Shown: positions 39,255-47,960, counted from the stretch's first letter. The stretch: 61,656 nucleotides of DNA from Bradyrhizobium sp. S69 (GCF_009766005.1 NZ_LMUK01000012.1:20001-81656); one strand, 5' to 3'. Translations and numbers: made by a program. Notes: generated from the letters alone by a model not told the origin.

Positions 39255-39344
39255 TATTTTCCAGTACGATATTTTTGTTGCCGATCACCTTGCCGATGGT
39301 ACTGTGATAGCCGCCGGACGTCACAAAGCCAAAAGGAGAGCGAA

Positions 39345-40523
39345 TTGCTCTCGCCCACGCATATCGGAAAGTTCGGCGGGCCGTCGATGCCGCCGGAATG
39401 GCTGCTGAAGGGATTCTCGGCGTCGGGCGCCGGGACGTCGGCGCAGTCACCGCGCCCGCTCCGTGAACGTGGCGATCGCGGCAAGCTGCGGATTGCCAAT
39501 TTTGTCGGGCTGTCGGGTCCATCGGGAATCTGGGGCCCGGCCTCGATCAATAGCTCGCTGCTGGCGGCTTCCGAAATCAATCGCCGCGGCGGCATTCTCG
39601 GCCGCGAAATCGAGATCGCGTTCCATGACACCGGCGGCGATATCGACGACGTGACGCAGACCGCATCCGACCTTGTCGCGTCGGAGGGCGCCGACATCAT
39701 TACGGGCTCCCATATCAGCGCGGTTAGGGTGGCGCTGCGCAAGGTGATCGCCGGACATATTCCTTACCTCTATACGCCGGTATATGAGGGCGGCGAGCGA
39801 ACGCCCGGCGTCATGGCGATCGGCGAGACGCCGGGAATGCAATGGCGTCCGGCGATCGAGTGGCTCGCCAACACCAAACGCGCGCAGCGATGGTATCTGA
39901 TCGGCAGCGACTATGTCTGGCCGTGGCTCTCCCACAAGTCGATCAAGAAGTACATCAAGGATGCCGGCGGGTGTGTGCTCGGCGAGGAGTTTGTGCCGAT
40001 CGGCGAACACGACCACAGCCGCCAATTGGCGCGGATTCGGGCCGCGAAGCCCGACGTGGTTCTGATCACCTTGATCGGCGCCGACAGTATCTTCTTCAAC
40101 CGCGCCTTTGCCGAGCAGGGGCTCGGCTCCCGGATGCTCCGTCTGGCCGGCGCGATGGACGAGACGGTGCTGCTTGGGATCGGCGCCGACAACACCGAAG
40201 GCCTGTACTGCGCGTCCGGCTATTTCATCGACATGGCCACGCGCGCCAACGACATCTTCCGCGACCAATATCAGGCGTCGTTCGGCCGCCACGCGCCTCC
40301 GCTTGGCTCCATCGGGCAGTCGAACTACGAGGGTTTGCGGTTTTTGGAGACGGTCGCGTCGCGCGCGGGTTCGCTGGCGATCAAGCCGCTGCTCTCGGCT
40401 GCCGCCAATGTCGACTATCAGGGCGCGCGAGGCCGGATCGACATTCGCCGCGGTAACGCCCGCATGCCGATCTATCTCGCCGCGGCCAACGGGCTCGATT
40501 TCCGGCTGATCAAGCAATTCTGA
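39345..40523 (+). CDS. Peripla_BP_5 family amide-binding-like protein without a signal peptide (AmiC-like candidate)
   Basis: The 392-residue protein has the type-1 periplasmic-binding fold of the urea/amide group: LRIANFVGLSGPSGIWGPAS, AASEINRRGGILGREIEIAF, TGSHISAVRVALRKVI and WYLIGSDYVWPWLSHKSI. It begins MLSPTHIGKFGGPSMPPEWL with no hydrophobic or twin-arginine signal. The TTG start at 39345 has AAAGGAG (39331-39337), and no upstream frame offers a signal. So it is probably cytoplasmic, like AmiC, the amide sensor of Pseudomonas, though no AmiR/ANTAR partner is seen. It precedes an amidase and ABC genes and may sense the amide or act in regulation with the neighbouring MarR. A lost-signal transporter protein is the alternative. 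Confidence 0.8.
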   Translation: MLSPTHIGKFGGPSMPPEWLLKGFSASGAGTSAQSPRPLRERGDRGKLRIANFVGLSGPSGIWGPASINSSLLAASEINRRGGILGREIEIAFHDTGGDIDDVTQTASDLVASEGADIITGSHISAVRVALRKVIAGHIPYLYTPVYEGGERTPGVMAIGETPGMQWRPAIEWLANTKRAQRWYLIGSDYVWPWLSHKSIKKYIKDAGGCVLGEEFVPIGEHDHSRQLARIRAAKPDVVLITLIGADSIFFNRAFAEQGLGSRMLRLAGAMDETVLLGIGADNTEGLYCASGYFIDMATRANDIFRDQYQASFGRHAPPLGSIGQSNYEGLRFLETVASRAGSLAIKPLLSAAANVDYQGARGRIDIRRGNARMPIYLAAANGLDFRLIKQF

Positions 40524-40565
40524 CGGCCCGCCAAGATCGCTCCTCAGGGATGAGGAAGATTTACG

Positions 40566-40677
40566 GACCTCATCCTGAGGAGCTTGCGAAGCAAGCGTCT
40601 CGAAGGATGGAGGCAACACATGGACTCGCGGCCATCCTTCGAGACGCGGCGAAGACGCCGCTCCTCAGGATGAGGTC
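40566..40677. repeat. Intergenic hairpin repeat, GACCTCATCCTGAGG family (copy 2)
   Basis: Outer arms GACCTCATCCTGAGGAGC and GCTCCTCAGGATGAGGTC are complementary apart from a base or two, and inner CTCGAAGGATGG and CCATCCTTCGAG pair. It lies in the 303-bp gap between the sensor-like gene and the amidase; the remaining about 150 bp likely carry the amidase promoter but show no clear site. Confidence 0.9.
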
Positions 40678-40826
40678 GGTGCCGCTGCGGCGCAACCATC
40701 GCGAGATGCCTGATCGCAAAATAATACTTGAAAAGGAAAACATTTCCGTTTCTAGTGATGTCGGCAACGTCGCCGTTTTGCCGAAAGGCCTTGCGCGACA
40801 GCCATCCGGAAACAGGAGAAGTCACC

Positions 40827-42344
40827 GTGCCAGCAGTAGCGCTACCAACCCCAGATCAATTGCGCGACGTTGCAGACGCCTGCGGTCTGGCCTTGACCGA
40901 CGAGGACGTCAGCTCTTTCCGCGGATTGATGCAGGGTTCGATCGATGCCTACAACGTCGTCGCTGCGATGCCGGACGAAGTCCCGGTCGTCAAATATCCG
41001 CGGACCCCGGGCTATCGGCCGGGCCCTGAGGAAAACCCGCGCAATGCCTGGTACCGGAAGGCCACCGTCAAAGGCGCCGCAAGCGGCAAGCTCAAGGGTA
41101 AGGTCGTAGCCCTCAAGGACAATATCATGCTGGCCGGCGTGCCCATGATGAACGGGTCCGCGACGCTCGAGGGCTACGTGCCGGATTTCGACGCGACCAT
41201 CGTCACGCGCATGCTCGACGCCGGCGCGGAAATCGCCGGCAAGGTGCATTGCGAGTCGTTCTGCATCTCCGGCGGCAGTCATACCAATTCGACCGGTCCG
41301 GTGCATAACCCGCACAAAATGGGGTTTTCCGCCGGTGGTTCGTCCTCCGGAAGCGGGGTCGTGGTCTCGCTTGGCGAGGTCGACATGGCAATCGGCGGCG
41401 ACCAGGGCGGCTCGATCCGCATGCCCGCATCGTTCTGCGGCATCTACGGCATGAAGCCGACCTGGGGTCTGGTGCCCTATACCGGCGTCATGCCGATTGA
41501 AATTTACGTCGATCACACCGGGCCGATGACCGCCAACGTCGCCGACAACGCCCTGCTACTCGAAGTGCTGGCGGGCGATGACGGCTATGATCCGCGCATC
41601 AAGGCGCCCGAGGTGAAGGAATATACCAAGGCGCTTGGCGCTGGCGTCAAGGGCATGAAGATCGCCATCGTCAAGGAAGGCTACGAACAGGTCGGCGCGG
41701 AAGCCGCGGTCAACGAAAGCGTCAAGGAAGCGGCGAAGCGGTTTGCCTCCCTGGGCGCGTTGGTCGAAGAGGTTTCGATCCCGATGCATCTGGTGGCGCC
41801 GGCGATCTGGACGCCGATCGGAGCCGAGGGCATCGCCCAGACCATGATGTTCGGCGACGGCTACGGCCTGAGCCGTTCGGACTTGTATTCGACCTCCTTG
41901 ATGGAGTTTCATCGCGGCTGGCGCGGCCAGGCTGACTCGCTGTCGGAGACGACAAAACTGTTCCTGATGCTCGGCACCTACATCAACAACAATTTCGGCC
42001 CACGCTACTACGGCAAGGCCGTGAACATCTCGCGTCGCCTGACCGCGACCTATGACAAGGTGCTTGCGAACTATGATCTGTTGTTGATGCCGACGACGCC
42101 GATGAAGGCAACGCCGTTGCCGGCGCCAGGGGCTTCCCGAGAAGAGGTGGTCCAGCGCGCCTTCGAGATGATCACCAACACCGCGCCGTTCGATATCACG
42201 CACCATCCGGCGATGTCGCTGCCGTGCGGCATGGTGGACGGGCTGCCCGTGGGCCTGATGCTGATCGGCCGGCATTTCGACGAGCCGACGATCTATCGCG
42301 CCGCGCACGCGTTCGAACAGTCCGCCGACTGGAAAACCATGTAA
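40827..42344 (+). CDS. Amidase, amidase-signature family (enantioselective-amidase-like)
   Basis: A 505-residue cytoplasmic hydrolase converting an amide to acid and ammonia. The Ser-cisSer-Lys triad is complete: K97 in VVALKDNI, S172 in GGSSSGSG and S196 in GGDQGGSIRMP. The form MAIGGDQGGSIRMPASFCG (seen about 187-205) followed by GLVPYTGV is that of the Rhodococcus stereoselective amidases linked to nitrile hydratases. No nitrile hydratase is in the window. The GTG start at 40827 has AGGAG ten bases upstream; the frame open from 40728 lacks family residues. Its gene heads the ABC operon, so imported amides are probably its substrates. Confidence 0.92.
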   Translation: MPAVALPTPDQLRDVADACGLALTDEDVSSFRGLMQGSIDAYNVVAAMPDEVPVVKYPRTPGYRPGPEENPRNAWYRKATVKGAASGKLKGKVVALKDNIMLAGVPMMNGSATLEGYVPDFDATIVTRMLDAGAEIAGKVHCESFCISGGSHTNSTGPVHNPHKMGFSAGGSSSGSGVVVSLGEVDMAIGGDQGGSIRMPASFCGIYGMKPTWGLVPYTGVMPIEIYVDHTGPMTANVADNALLLEVLAGDDGYDPRIKAPEVKEYTKALGAGVKGMKIAIVKEGYEQVGAEAAVNESVKEAAKRFASLGALVEEVSIPMHLVAPAIWTPIGAEGIAQTMMFGDGYGLSRSDLYSTSLMEFHRGWRGQADSLSETTKLFLMLGTYINNNFGPRYYGKAVNISRRLTATYDKVLANYDLLLMPTTPMKATPLPAPGASREEVVQRAFEMITNTAPFDITHHPAMSLPCGMVDGLPVGLMLIGRHFDEPTIYRAAHAFEQSADWKTM

Positions 42345-42372
42345 GCGGGAGACGAGTTACCGGTGATGCCGC

Positions 42373-43230
42373 ATGGCTAATCTCTTTGTCGCATTGTTCG
42401 AGATCATGAGTTTCGGCGCGATCGTCGTTCTGGTCGTGCTGGGGCTCGGCATTATCGCCAGCATGATGGGGATCTTCAACTTCGCGCAGGGAGAATTTGT
42501 TCTGCTCGGCGCTTACATCACCTATGTCGTGCACAATGCCGGAGCGCCGGTCTGGATCGGAATGGCGGTCGCGCCGTTCGCGGTCGGCGCGCTGGGGTTC
42601 GTGCTGGAGCGCCTGGTGGTGCGCCGGTTCTACGCCGCGCCGATCGTGGCGATGCTCGGAACCTACGCGCTCGGGCTGATCATCCGCGAAATCGTGCGCG
42701 GCCTGATCGGCGGGCTGTATATCTCGGTGCCGGAACCGGTGGGCGGGTCGGTCAATCTCGGCGCCATGCATTTTTCGTCATGGCGGCTTGTGATCATCCT
42801 GATCACCGGATTGGTGATGGTCGCAAGCTATCTCTTGCTGTCGCGTACCGCGTTCGGATTGCGGATCCGGGCGTCGCTGGAAAATCCGGCGCTCGCCCGG
42901 GCATCGGGCATTTCCACCAACGCGATCTACGGGGCGACCTTTGCATTCGGCGCGGCTCTGGCGGGTCTTGCCGGGGCGCTGATTGTGCCGGTGTTCTCGC
43001 TATTCGCAGATCTCGGCCTTCGCTTTCTCATTCAGGGGTTTGTCGCCGTGATGGTCGGCGGCGTCGGGTCCTTTGCCGGGCCGGTGGCCGGCGCTGGCGT
43101 CATCGGAACGCTTTCGGCGGCGCTGCCGTGGGTGATTCCGCCTGTGATCGCCGATGTCCTCGTGTTCGTTATCGCAATCGTCTTCATCAAATTCCGGCCG
43201 CAAGGCCTGGTTTCAGGAAAAGGGGTTTAG
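42373..43230 (+). CDS. Branched-chain/urea-type ABC permease (LivH/UrtB-like)
   Basis: The 285-residue permease has about eight membrane segments and LivH signatures: GLGIIASMMGIFNFAQGEFVLLGAYI near the N-terminus, LRIRASLENPALARASGI in the cytoplasmic loop contacting the ATPase, and FVAVMVGGVGSFAGPVAGAGVIG near the C-terminus. It sits 28 bp downstream of the amidase and 4 bp upstream of the binding-protein gene. Together with the LivM-like partner at 44597 it forms the channel of the amide importer. Confidence 0.9.
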   Translation: MANLFVALFEIMSFGAIVVLVVLGLGIIASMMGIFNFAQGEFVLLGAYITYVVHNAGAPVWIGMAVAPFAVGALGFVLERLVVRRFYAAPIVAMLGTYALGLIIREIVRGLIGGLYISVPEPVGGSVNLGAMHFSSWRLVIILITGLVMVASYLLLSRTAFGLRIRASLENPALARASGISTNAIYGATFAFGAALAGLAGALIVPVFSLFADLGLRFLIQGFVAVMVGGVGSFAGPVAGAGVIGTLSAALPWVIPPVIADVLVFVIAIVFIKFRPQGLVSGKGV

Positions 43231-43234
43231 TCCG

Positions 43235-44455
43235 ATGTCCAGCGAGCTCAACCAACAGAGCCGGCGGCGCTTTCTCTCCAATTTTGCCTTCGCAAGCACG
43301 GCGCTTGCGACCGGCGTCGGAAGCTGGGTCATCCGTCCCGAATGGGCGAACGCGGCCGCTGACCCGATCAAGGTCGGCATCGCCACCGATTTGACCGGTC
43401 CGATCGGCTACGCCGGCAACGCCGACGCCAACGTGGCGAAAATGGTGGTGAAAGAAATCAACGATGCCGGCGGATTGCTTGGCCGGCCGCTGGAGCTGTT
43501 CATCGAGGACACCGCATCGAACGAATCGGTGGCGGTTGGCAATGTCCGCAAGCTGATCCAGCGCGACAAGGTCGACCTCGTGCTCGGTGGCATCACCAGT
43601 TCGATGCGCAACGCGATCAAGGACGTGATCGTCGCCCGCGGCAAGACGCTCTATATCTATCCGCAGCTTTACGAGGGCAAGGAATGTACGCCGTATCTGT
43701 TCTGTACCGGGCCCACGCCGGCGCAGCAGTGCGATGAATTCATTCCCTGGCTGATCAAGAACGGCGGTAAGAAATTCGCATTGCCGAGCGCCAACTATGT
43801 CTGGCCGCATACGCTCAATGTCTATGCGCGCAAGGTGATCGAGGCCAATGGCGGCGAGGTGGTGTTTGAAGAATATTATCCGCTCGACCAGATCGATTTC
43901 AGCGCCACCGTCAACCGGATCATCTCCAACAAGGTGGATGTGGTGTTCAATACCGTGATTCCGCCGGGCGTCGGGCCGTTCTTCAAGCAGCTTTACGAGG
44001 CAGGCTTCCTCAAGAATGGCGGCCGGCTCGCCTGCGTCTATTACGACGAGAACACGCTGAGCATCAATCAGCCGGCCGAGATCGAGGGATTGGCGAGCTG
44101 CCTGGATTATTTCAAGGCACTGACTCCGGAAGACCCGGTCAGCGCCAAGATCCAGGCCGGCTACGACAAGCAGTTTCCGGGCACGTTCCTGTTCGCGGCG
44201 GGAAGTGCGGCGACCGGAACCTATCGCGGCCTCAAGCTGTGGGAAGCCGCGGTCAAGGAGGCCGGCAAGGTCGACCGTGACGCGGTCGCCGCAGCCCTTG
44301 ATCACGCCAAGATCGCCGAAGGCCCCGGCGGACCGGCCGAAATGGTTCCCGGCGAGCGGCATTGCAAAATGAAAATGTACACCGCCGTCGCCAAAGGCGG
44401 TAATTACGAGATCGTCGCGCGCAGTGCCGGCCTCGTCGAACCAAAGGAATGCTGA
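43235..44455 (+). CDS. Amide/urea-type ABC substrate-binding protein (Peripla_BP_5) with Tat signal
   Basis: A 406-residue binding protein, homologous in fold to 39345-40523. The N-terminus QSRRRFLSNFAFASTALATG with an AxA-type end (WANAAADPIKVGIATD) is a twin-arginine signal, so this copy is exported. Family motifs include IEDTASNESVAVGNVRKLIQ, YIYPQLYEGKECTPYLFC, PSANYVWPHTLNVYARKVI and YEAGFLKNGG. It resembles UrtA/FmdD proteins that bind urea or short-chain amides. The start ATG at 43235 is five bases after the permease stop, with AAAAGGGG upstream. Confidence 0.92.
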   Translation: MSSELNQQSRRRFLSNFAFASTALATGVGSWVIRPEWANAAADPIKVGIATDLTGPIGYAGNADANVAKMVVKEINDAGGLLGRPLELFIEDTASNESVAVGNVRKLIQRDKVDLVLGGITSSMRNAIKDVIVARGKTLYIYPQLYEGKECTPYLFCTGPTPAQQCDEFIPWLIKNGGKKFALPSANYVWPHTLNVYARKVIEANGGEVVFEEYYPLDQIDFSATVNRIISNKVDVVFNTVIPPGVGPFFKQLYEAGFLKNGGRLACVYYDENTLSINQPAEIEGLASCLDYFKALTPEDPVSAKIQAGYDKQFPGTFLFAAGSAATGTYRGLKLWEAAVKEAGKVDRDAVAAALDHAKIAEGPGGPAEMVPGERHCKMKMYTAVAKGGNYEIVARSAGLVEPKEC

Positions 44456-44468
44456 GCGTCTCGCGGCT

Positions 44469-44542
44469 AGAGCATGATGAGATGAGCTTAGAGCGAGTTG
44501 TATCGAGAACGGCTCCTGCTCCCCTCCCCCTTGCGGGGAGGG
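44469..44542. repeat. Composite intergenic repeat: AGAGCATGATGAGAT motif plus CCCTCCCC hairpin
   Basis: AGAGCATGATGAGATGAGCT through GCGAGTT (44469-44499) is followed by CCCTCCCC-CTTGC-GGGGAGGG (44522-44542), a perfect 8-bp stem. The first part has an inverted copy at 58050-58080 and a similar hairpin. It lies between binding-protein and permease genes in an operon and may form an mRNA hairpin there. Confidence 0.85.
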
Positions 44543-44596
44543 AGAAAGCTGCGGCAGGCGGCGTGGTGGTTCCTGAGCTCATGTGCTGGCAATTGG

Positions 44597-45625
44597 ATGA
44601 CTGAAACGACGCCGATTGAATTGAGACTTCCCGTTCGTGTTGGTCGTTCTCGCCGCTGGCAGGTGCTGCCGGTGATGGAGGCCGCGGTGCTCGTCATCGC
44701 GGCGCTGCTGCCGCTCGTGCTGCAGGATTATCTGACGATCTATGCCACGCGGGTCCTGATCCTCTGCCTGTTCGCGCTCTCGTTCGATCTGGTGTGGGGC
44801 TACGCCGGAATCATGAGCTTCGGACAGGCGGTGTTCTTCGGTTCGGCCGGATACGGCGTAGCGTTGATTACCCGCGATCTCGGCGTGACGTCGATGCTGA
44901 TCGTGTTGCCGGCGGGGCTGTTGATCGGGCTCACCTTCGCTCTTCTGCTCGGGGGATTCCTGCTGCTGGGCCGGCATCAATCGAGCGTGATCTTCGTCTC
45001 CTTAGGGACGCTGACCGGTTCCTACGCGTTCGATCGGCTGGCGCGCGGCTGGTACTATCTCGGCGGCCAGAACGGCATCCCCTCGATTCCGCCGATGAGC
45101 CTCGGCAGCTACGATCTGGACGAGGGCCCGGTGTTCTATTATTTCGCGCTTGGAATCCTGGTGCTGGTCTATCTGTTGTGCCGCTTCCTGGTGGGATCGC
45201 AGTTCGGATTGGCGCTTGCCGGCCTGCGCGAGAATGAGCAGCGCATCGCGTTTTTCGGCTATCGGGTGCAGCGCCTCAAGGCGATCATCTTCTCGGTCGC
45301 GGGCGCCATCGCCGGCCTCGCCGGCAGCCTTTATGCTTTCCACGAAGGTTTTGTCTGGCCCAACATGCTGGGCGTCGTGATGTCCACGCAGGTCGTGCTC
45401 TATGTGCTGTTCGGCGGCGCCGGCACCTTGATCGGGGCGGTGATCGGCACCGTCGTGATCGAGGCCGTCAGCTTCTGGCTGTCGAACAGCTATCAGGACA
45501 TCTGGCCGATCATCCTCGGCGTATTGCTGCTATTGGTCATCCTGTTTCGTCCCGCCGGGCTGATCAGCCTGATCGTCAGCGAGCGCGAACGCGTCGGCGG
45601 TTTCGGCCGTCCGCCAAAGGCCTGA
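44597..45625 (+). CDS. Branched-chain/urea-type ABC permease (LivM/UrtC-like)
   Basis: The 342-residue permease with nine to ten hydrophobic segments carries LivM hallmarks: RVLILCLFALSFDLVWGYAGIMSFGQAVFFG (about residues 51-81), LGTLTGSYAFDRLARGW, LAGLRENEQRIAFFGYRVQRLK (ATPase-contact loop) and FGGAGTLIGAVIGTVVI. The start ATG at 44597 gives a polar 23-residue N-terminus. The ribosome site is weak. The frame from 44498 reads through the repeat and is not used. Confidence 0.9.
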   Translation: MTETTPIELRLPVRVGRSRRWQVLPVMEAAVLVIAALLPLVLQDYLTIYATRVLILCLFALSFDLVWGYAGIMSFGQAVFFGSAGYGVALITRDLGVTSMLIVLPAGLLIGLTFALLLGGFLLLGRHQSSVIFVSLGTLTGSYAFDRLARGWYYLGGQNGIPSIPPMSLGSYDLDEGPVFYYFALGILVLVYLLCRFLVGSQFGLALAGLRENEQRIAFFGYRVQRLKAIIFSVAGAIAGLAGSLYAFHEGFVWPNMLGVVMSTQVVLYVLFGGAGTLIGAVIGTVVIEAVSFWLSNSYQDIWPIILGVLLLLVILFRPAGLISLIVSERERVGGFGRPPKA

Positions 45626-45629
45626 CATC

Positions 45630-46364
45630 ATGGCCCTGCTCGAGGCGCGTGGCGTCACCAAGATCTTCGGCAAACTGACGGCCTTGAACGGCGCCGAACT
45701 CACCGTCGCGGAGAACGAATTTCACGGCCTGATCGGGCCGAACGGCTCCGGCAAGAGCACCTTGATGAAATGCATCGCCGGTGCGGAAACCCCGACCACC
45801 GGCACGGTGAAGTTTGGCGGTCGCGATATCACGCAATTTCCGCCTTCGGAGCGAACCCGCGCCGGCATGAGCCTGAAGTTTCAGATCACCAGCGTGCTGC
45901 CGGCCTTGACGCTGTACGACAACGTCCTGCTGGCGTTGCAAGCGCAGGCCTCGCTGCCGAGCCTGGTGTTTTCGCGGACCCGCGGCATCCTGCACGACCG
46001 TGTCATGGCGATGCTCGAACAATTTCGCCTGGTCGATCATGCGGCGGAGCCGGCCTCGGCGCTTTCGCATGGCCAGCAGCAATGGCTGGAAATCGCCATG
46101 GCGCTGGCGCCCGATCCGAAACTGCTGCTGCTGGATGAGCCGACCGGCGGCATGAGCCTGGAAGAGCGGCGCGTTACCGGTGAGCTGTTGCAGCCGATCA
46201 AGAAGCGTTGCTCGCTGGTCATCGTCGAGCACGACCTCGACTTCATTCGCGATATCTGCGATCGGCTGACGGTGCTCGATCAAGGCAGCGTGCTCGATTG
46301 CGGCTCGGTCGCGCAGATCCAGTCCAGCGCCAAGGTCCAGGAGGTCTATCTCCGCCGTGCCTGA
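45630..46364 (+). CDS. ABC transporter ATP-binding protein (LivG/UrtD-like)
   Basis: A 244-residue ATPase: Walker A GPNGSGKSTL, Q-loop LKFQITSVLPALT, an ABC signature ALSHGQQQWLEIAMALA (SHGQQQ form typical of LivG/UrtD), Walker B LLLLDEPTGGMS and H-loop IVEHDLDF. It starts four bases after the permease stop and overlaps the next ATPase gene by 8 bases. It energises the amide importer together with its partner. Confidence 0.92.
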   Translation: MALLEARGVTKIFGKLTALNGAELTVAENEFHGLIGPNGSGKSTLMKCIAGAETPTTGTVKFGGRDITQFPPSERTRAGMSLKFQITSVLPALTLYDNVLLALQAQASLPSLVFSRTRGILHDRVMAMLEQFRLVDHAAEPASALSHGQQQWLEIAMALAPDPKLLLLDEPTGGMSLEERRVTGELLQPIKKRCSLVIVEHDLDFIRDICDRLTVLDQGSVLDCGSVAQIQSSAKVQEVYLRRA

Positions 46365-47058
46365 CGACAATTACCTTGATATCCGCGATCTCGACGCCGG
46401 TTATGGCCGCAGCCAGGTTCTGTTCGGCGTCAGCATCAATGTGCCATGGCGAGGCGGCGTCGCCATCCTGGGCCGCAACGGCGCCGGCAAGACGACCTTG
46501 ATGAAGGCGATCGTCGGCGAACTGCCGTTGCTGGGTGGCTCCATCACGCTCGACGCCCGCGATGTCGGGCGGCTGCCGACCGAACAGCGCATTCGCCTCG
46601 GGTTCGGATATGTCCCGCAGGAGCATTCGGTGTTCGGCCGGCTTTCGGTGCGGGACAATCTTGCGGTGGGTGCGCTCACCAATCGTGACAGCCAGGCCGT
46701 CAACCGGATACTGGAAATATTTCCGAAGCTCGGTCAGCGCATGGACCAGGTGGCGGGCACGCTATCGGGCGGCGAACGCAAGATGCTCGCGATCGGACGC
46801 GCGCTATTGTCAGACCCGCGGGTGCTGTTGCTGGACGAACCGACCGAAGGCGTCTGGATCGGTGTCATCGAAGAAATCACCGAGCGATTGATCCTGCTGG
46901 CAAAGGATATTGCCGTTGTCATCGTCGAGCAGCATCTCGATCTCGCGCTCAGGGTTGCCGATCGCGCCTATGTGCTGGATCGCGGCAGGGTCGCGCTGAC
47001 GGGATCGGCGCAGGAGGTCCGTGCCGATCCAAAGCTGCTGCAATATCTCGCGCCGTGA
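46357..47058 (+). CDS. ABC transporter ATP-binding protein (LivF/UrtE-like)
   Basis: A 233-residue second ATPase: Walker A GRNGAGKTTLMKA, signature LSGGERKMLAIGRALL, Walker B VLLLDEPTEGVWIGV, H-loop VEQHLDLA. The WI after the Walker B Glu-Gly is the UrtE variant of the usual LxP. The GTG start at 46357 overlaps the previous gene by 8 bases, indicating coupled translation. It closes the operon; a hairpin repeat follows. Confidence 0.9.
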   Translation: MPDDNYLDIRDLDAGYGRSQVLFGVSINVPWRGGVAILGRNGAGKTTLMKAIVGELPLLGGSITLDARDVGRLPTEQRIRLGFGYVPQEHSVFGRLSVRDNLAVGALTNRDSQAVNRILEIFPKLGQRMDQVAGTLSGGERKMLAIGRALLSDPRVLLLDEPTEGVWIGVIEEITERLILLAKDIAVVIVEQHLDLALRVADRAYVLDRGRVALTGSAQEVRADPKLLQYLAP

Positions 47059-47110
47059 GGCCCTTGGAGCATGATGAGATCGGGTTGAGCCGGATTGTCG
47101 GCGCGCTTGA

Positions 47111-47267
47111 CTTCACCTCTCCCCGTCGGGGAGAGGTCGATTTGCTCCCGGCGATGCGGAGCATCGTCCGGTGCAAATCGGGTGAGGGGGCTTATCCGCG
47201 AGTCAGAACCCGATGCAAGAGCCCCTCACCCCAACCCTCTCCCCGCGAGAGCGGGGCGAGGGAGAAG
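47111..47267. repeat. Intergenic inverted repeat, CTTCACCTCTCCC family (copy 2)
   Basis: Bounded by CTTCACCTCTCCCCG and CCTCTCCCCGCGAGAGCG...GGGAGAAG, with internal GGGTGAGG / CCTCACCC arms. GAGCATGATGAGATCGGG lies 40 bp to its left, as in the element at 44469. It sits between convergent genes; the coding end of the next gene nearly touches it. Confidence 0.85.
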
Positions 47268-47271
47268 AGCC

Positions 47272-47814
47272 TCAGCGCCGCTCGCGCCGCGCCGTGGTTG
47301 CCGTAGCCGCAAGATAAGTCTGGCGGTTGAGACAATCCGGTCGCTTCGGCGCAGTTTGGCGCACCGCGTCTCGCGCGGCACAGCTCCATCGCATCGCGAG
47401 TTGCCACGTCTCCAGCGAGGTAAACCAATCCTTGACCGCCGAATATTTCCGATAGCCCCAGGCGAATGCCGGGATCGACATCAGCTTGTCGCGGCTGACG
47501 CTGAACAGCCTTTCGATCAGCACAATCTTGAGAATTTCCGCGCTGGCCAGCAGCACCAGTCCCAACAAAGCGTGGCCCGTCCCGACCAGATAGGCCGCTG
47601 CCGGCTTGGCCGGCTCAAGGATGACCAGCGGGACAACAAACAATAGAAGCGTGGGGTAGGGCCGCAGCGATAAGACCCAGCGATGAATCCGGGCAAAGGC
47701 CCAATGCGCGCCGATCCACCGGGAGAGCGGCACCGCCACGGTCGCAAACACAGCGTCCAACAGAAAATAGAGGATGGCGATCGTAAAGACGATCACGTTC
47801 CCGATACGTTTCAC
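47272..47814 (-). CDS. Conserved hypothetical membrane protein
   Basis: A 180-residue protein with three to four hydrophobic segments: VIVFTIAILYFLLDAVFATV (7-26), PYPTLLLFVVPLVILEP, AYLVGTGHALLGLVLLASAEI and a fourth weaker one. A polar region (RLFSVSRDKLMSIPAFAWGY, SLETWQLAMRW) follows, and the last 30 residues are derived from repeat-adjacent sequence and are probably not conserved. It starts with GTG at 47812-47814 and AGGGTG upstream. I do not recognise a named family. A CRP-like palindrome lies about 108 bp upstream. It is not obviously linked to the preceding ABC operon. Confidence 0.72.
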   Translation of the reverse strand: MKRIGNVIVFTIAILYFLLDAVFATVAVPLSRWIGAHWAFARIHRWVLSLRPYPTLLLFVVPLVILEPAKPAAAYLVGTGHALLGLVLLASAEILKIVLIERLFSVSRDKLMSIPAFAWGYRKYSAVKDWFTSLETWQLAMRWSCAARDAVRQTAPKRPDCLNRQTYLAATATTARRERR

Positions 47815-47921
47815 GCCAGCACCCTAAGATTTCTCCATCTATGAGAAGGCACAAACCGCCGCGAAGTTCACACGGCGGGTGCCAAATTTTCCATTTTGGC
47901 GTGGAACCAATGCGAGAACGG

Positions 47922-47945
47922 ATCACAACTGTGATTTGTGTCACG
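47922..47945. promoter_or_regulatory. CRP/FNR-like palindromes upstream of the membrane-protein gene
   Basis: ATCACA-AC-TGTGAT (47922-47935) is a perfect dyad, overlapping TGTGA-N6-TCACG (47930-47945), which resembles a CRP-type site. It lies 108 bp upstream of the leftward GTG start. Such proteins exist in this group, but no target data are available. Confidence 0.35.
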
Positions 47946-47960
47946 TTTGTGGCGGGTTTG

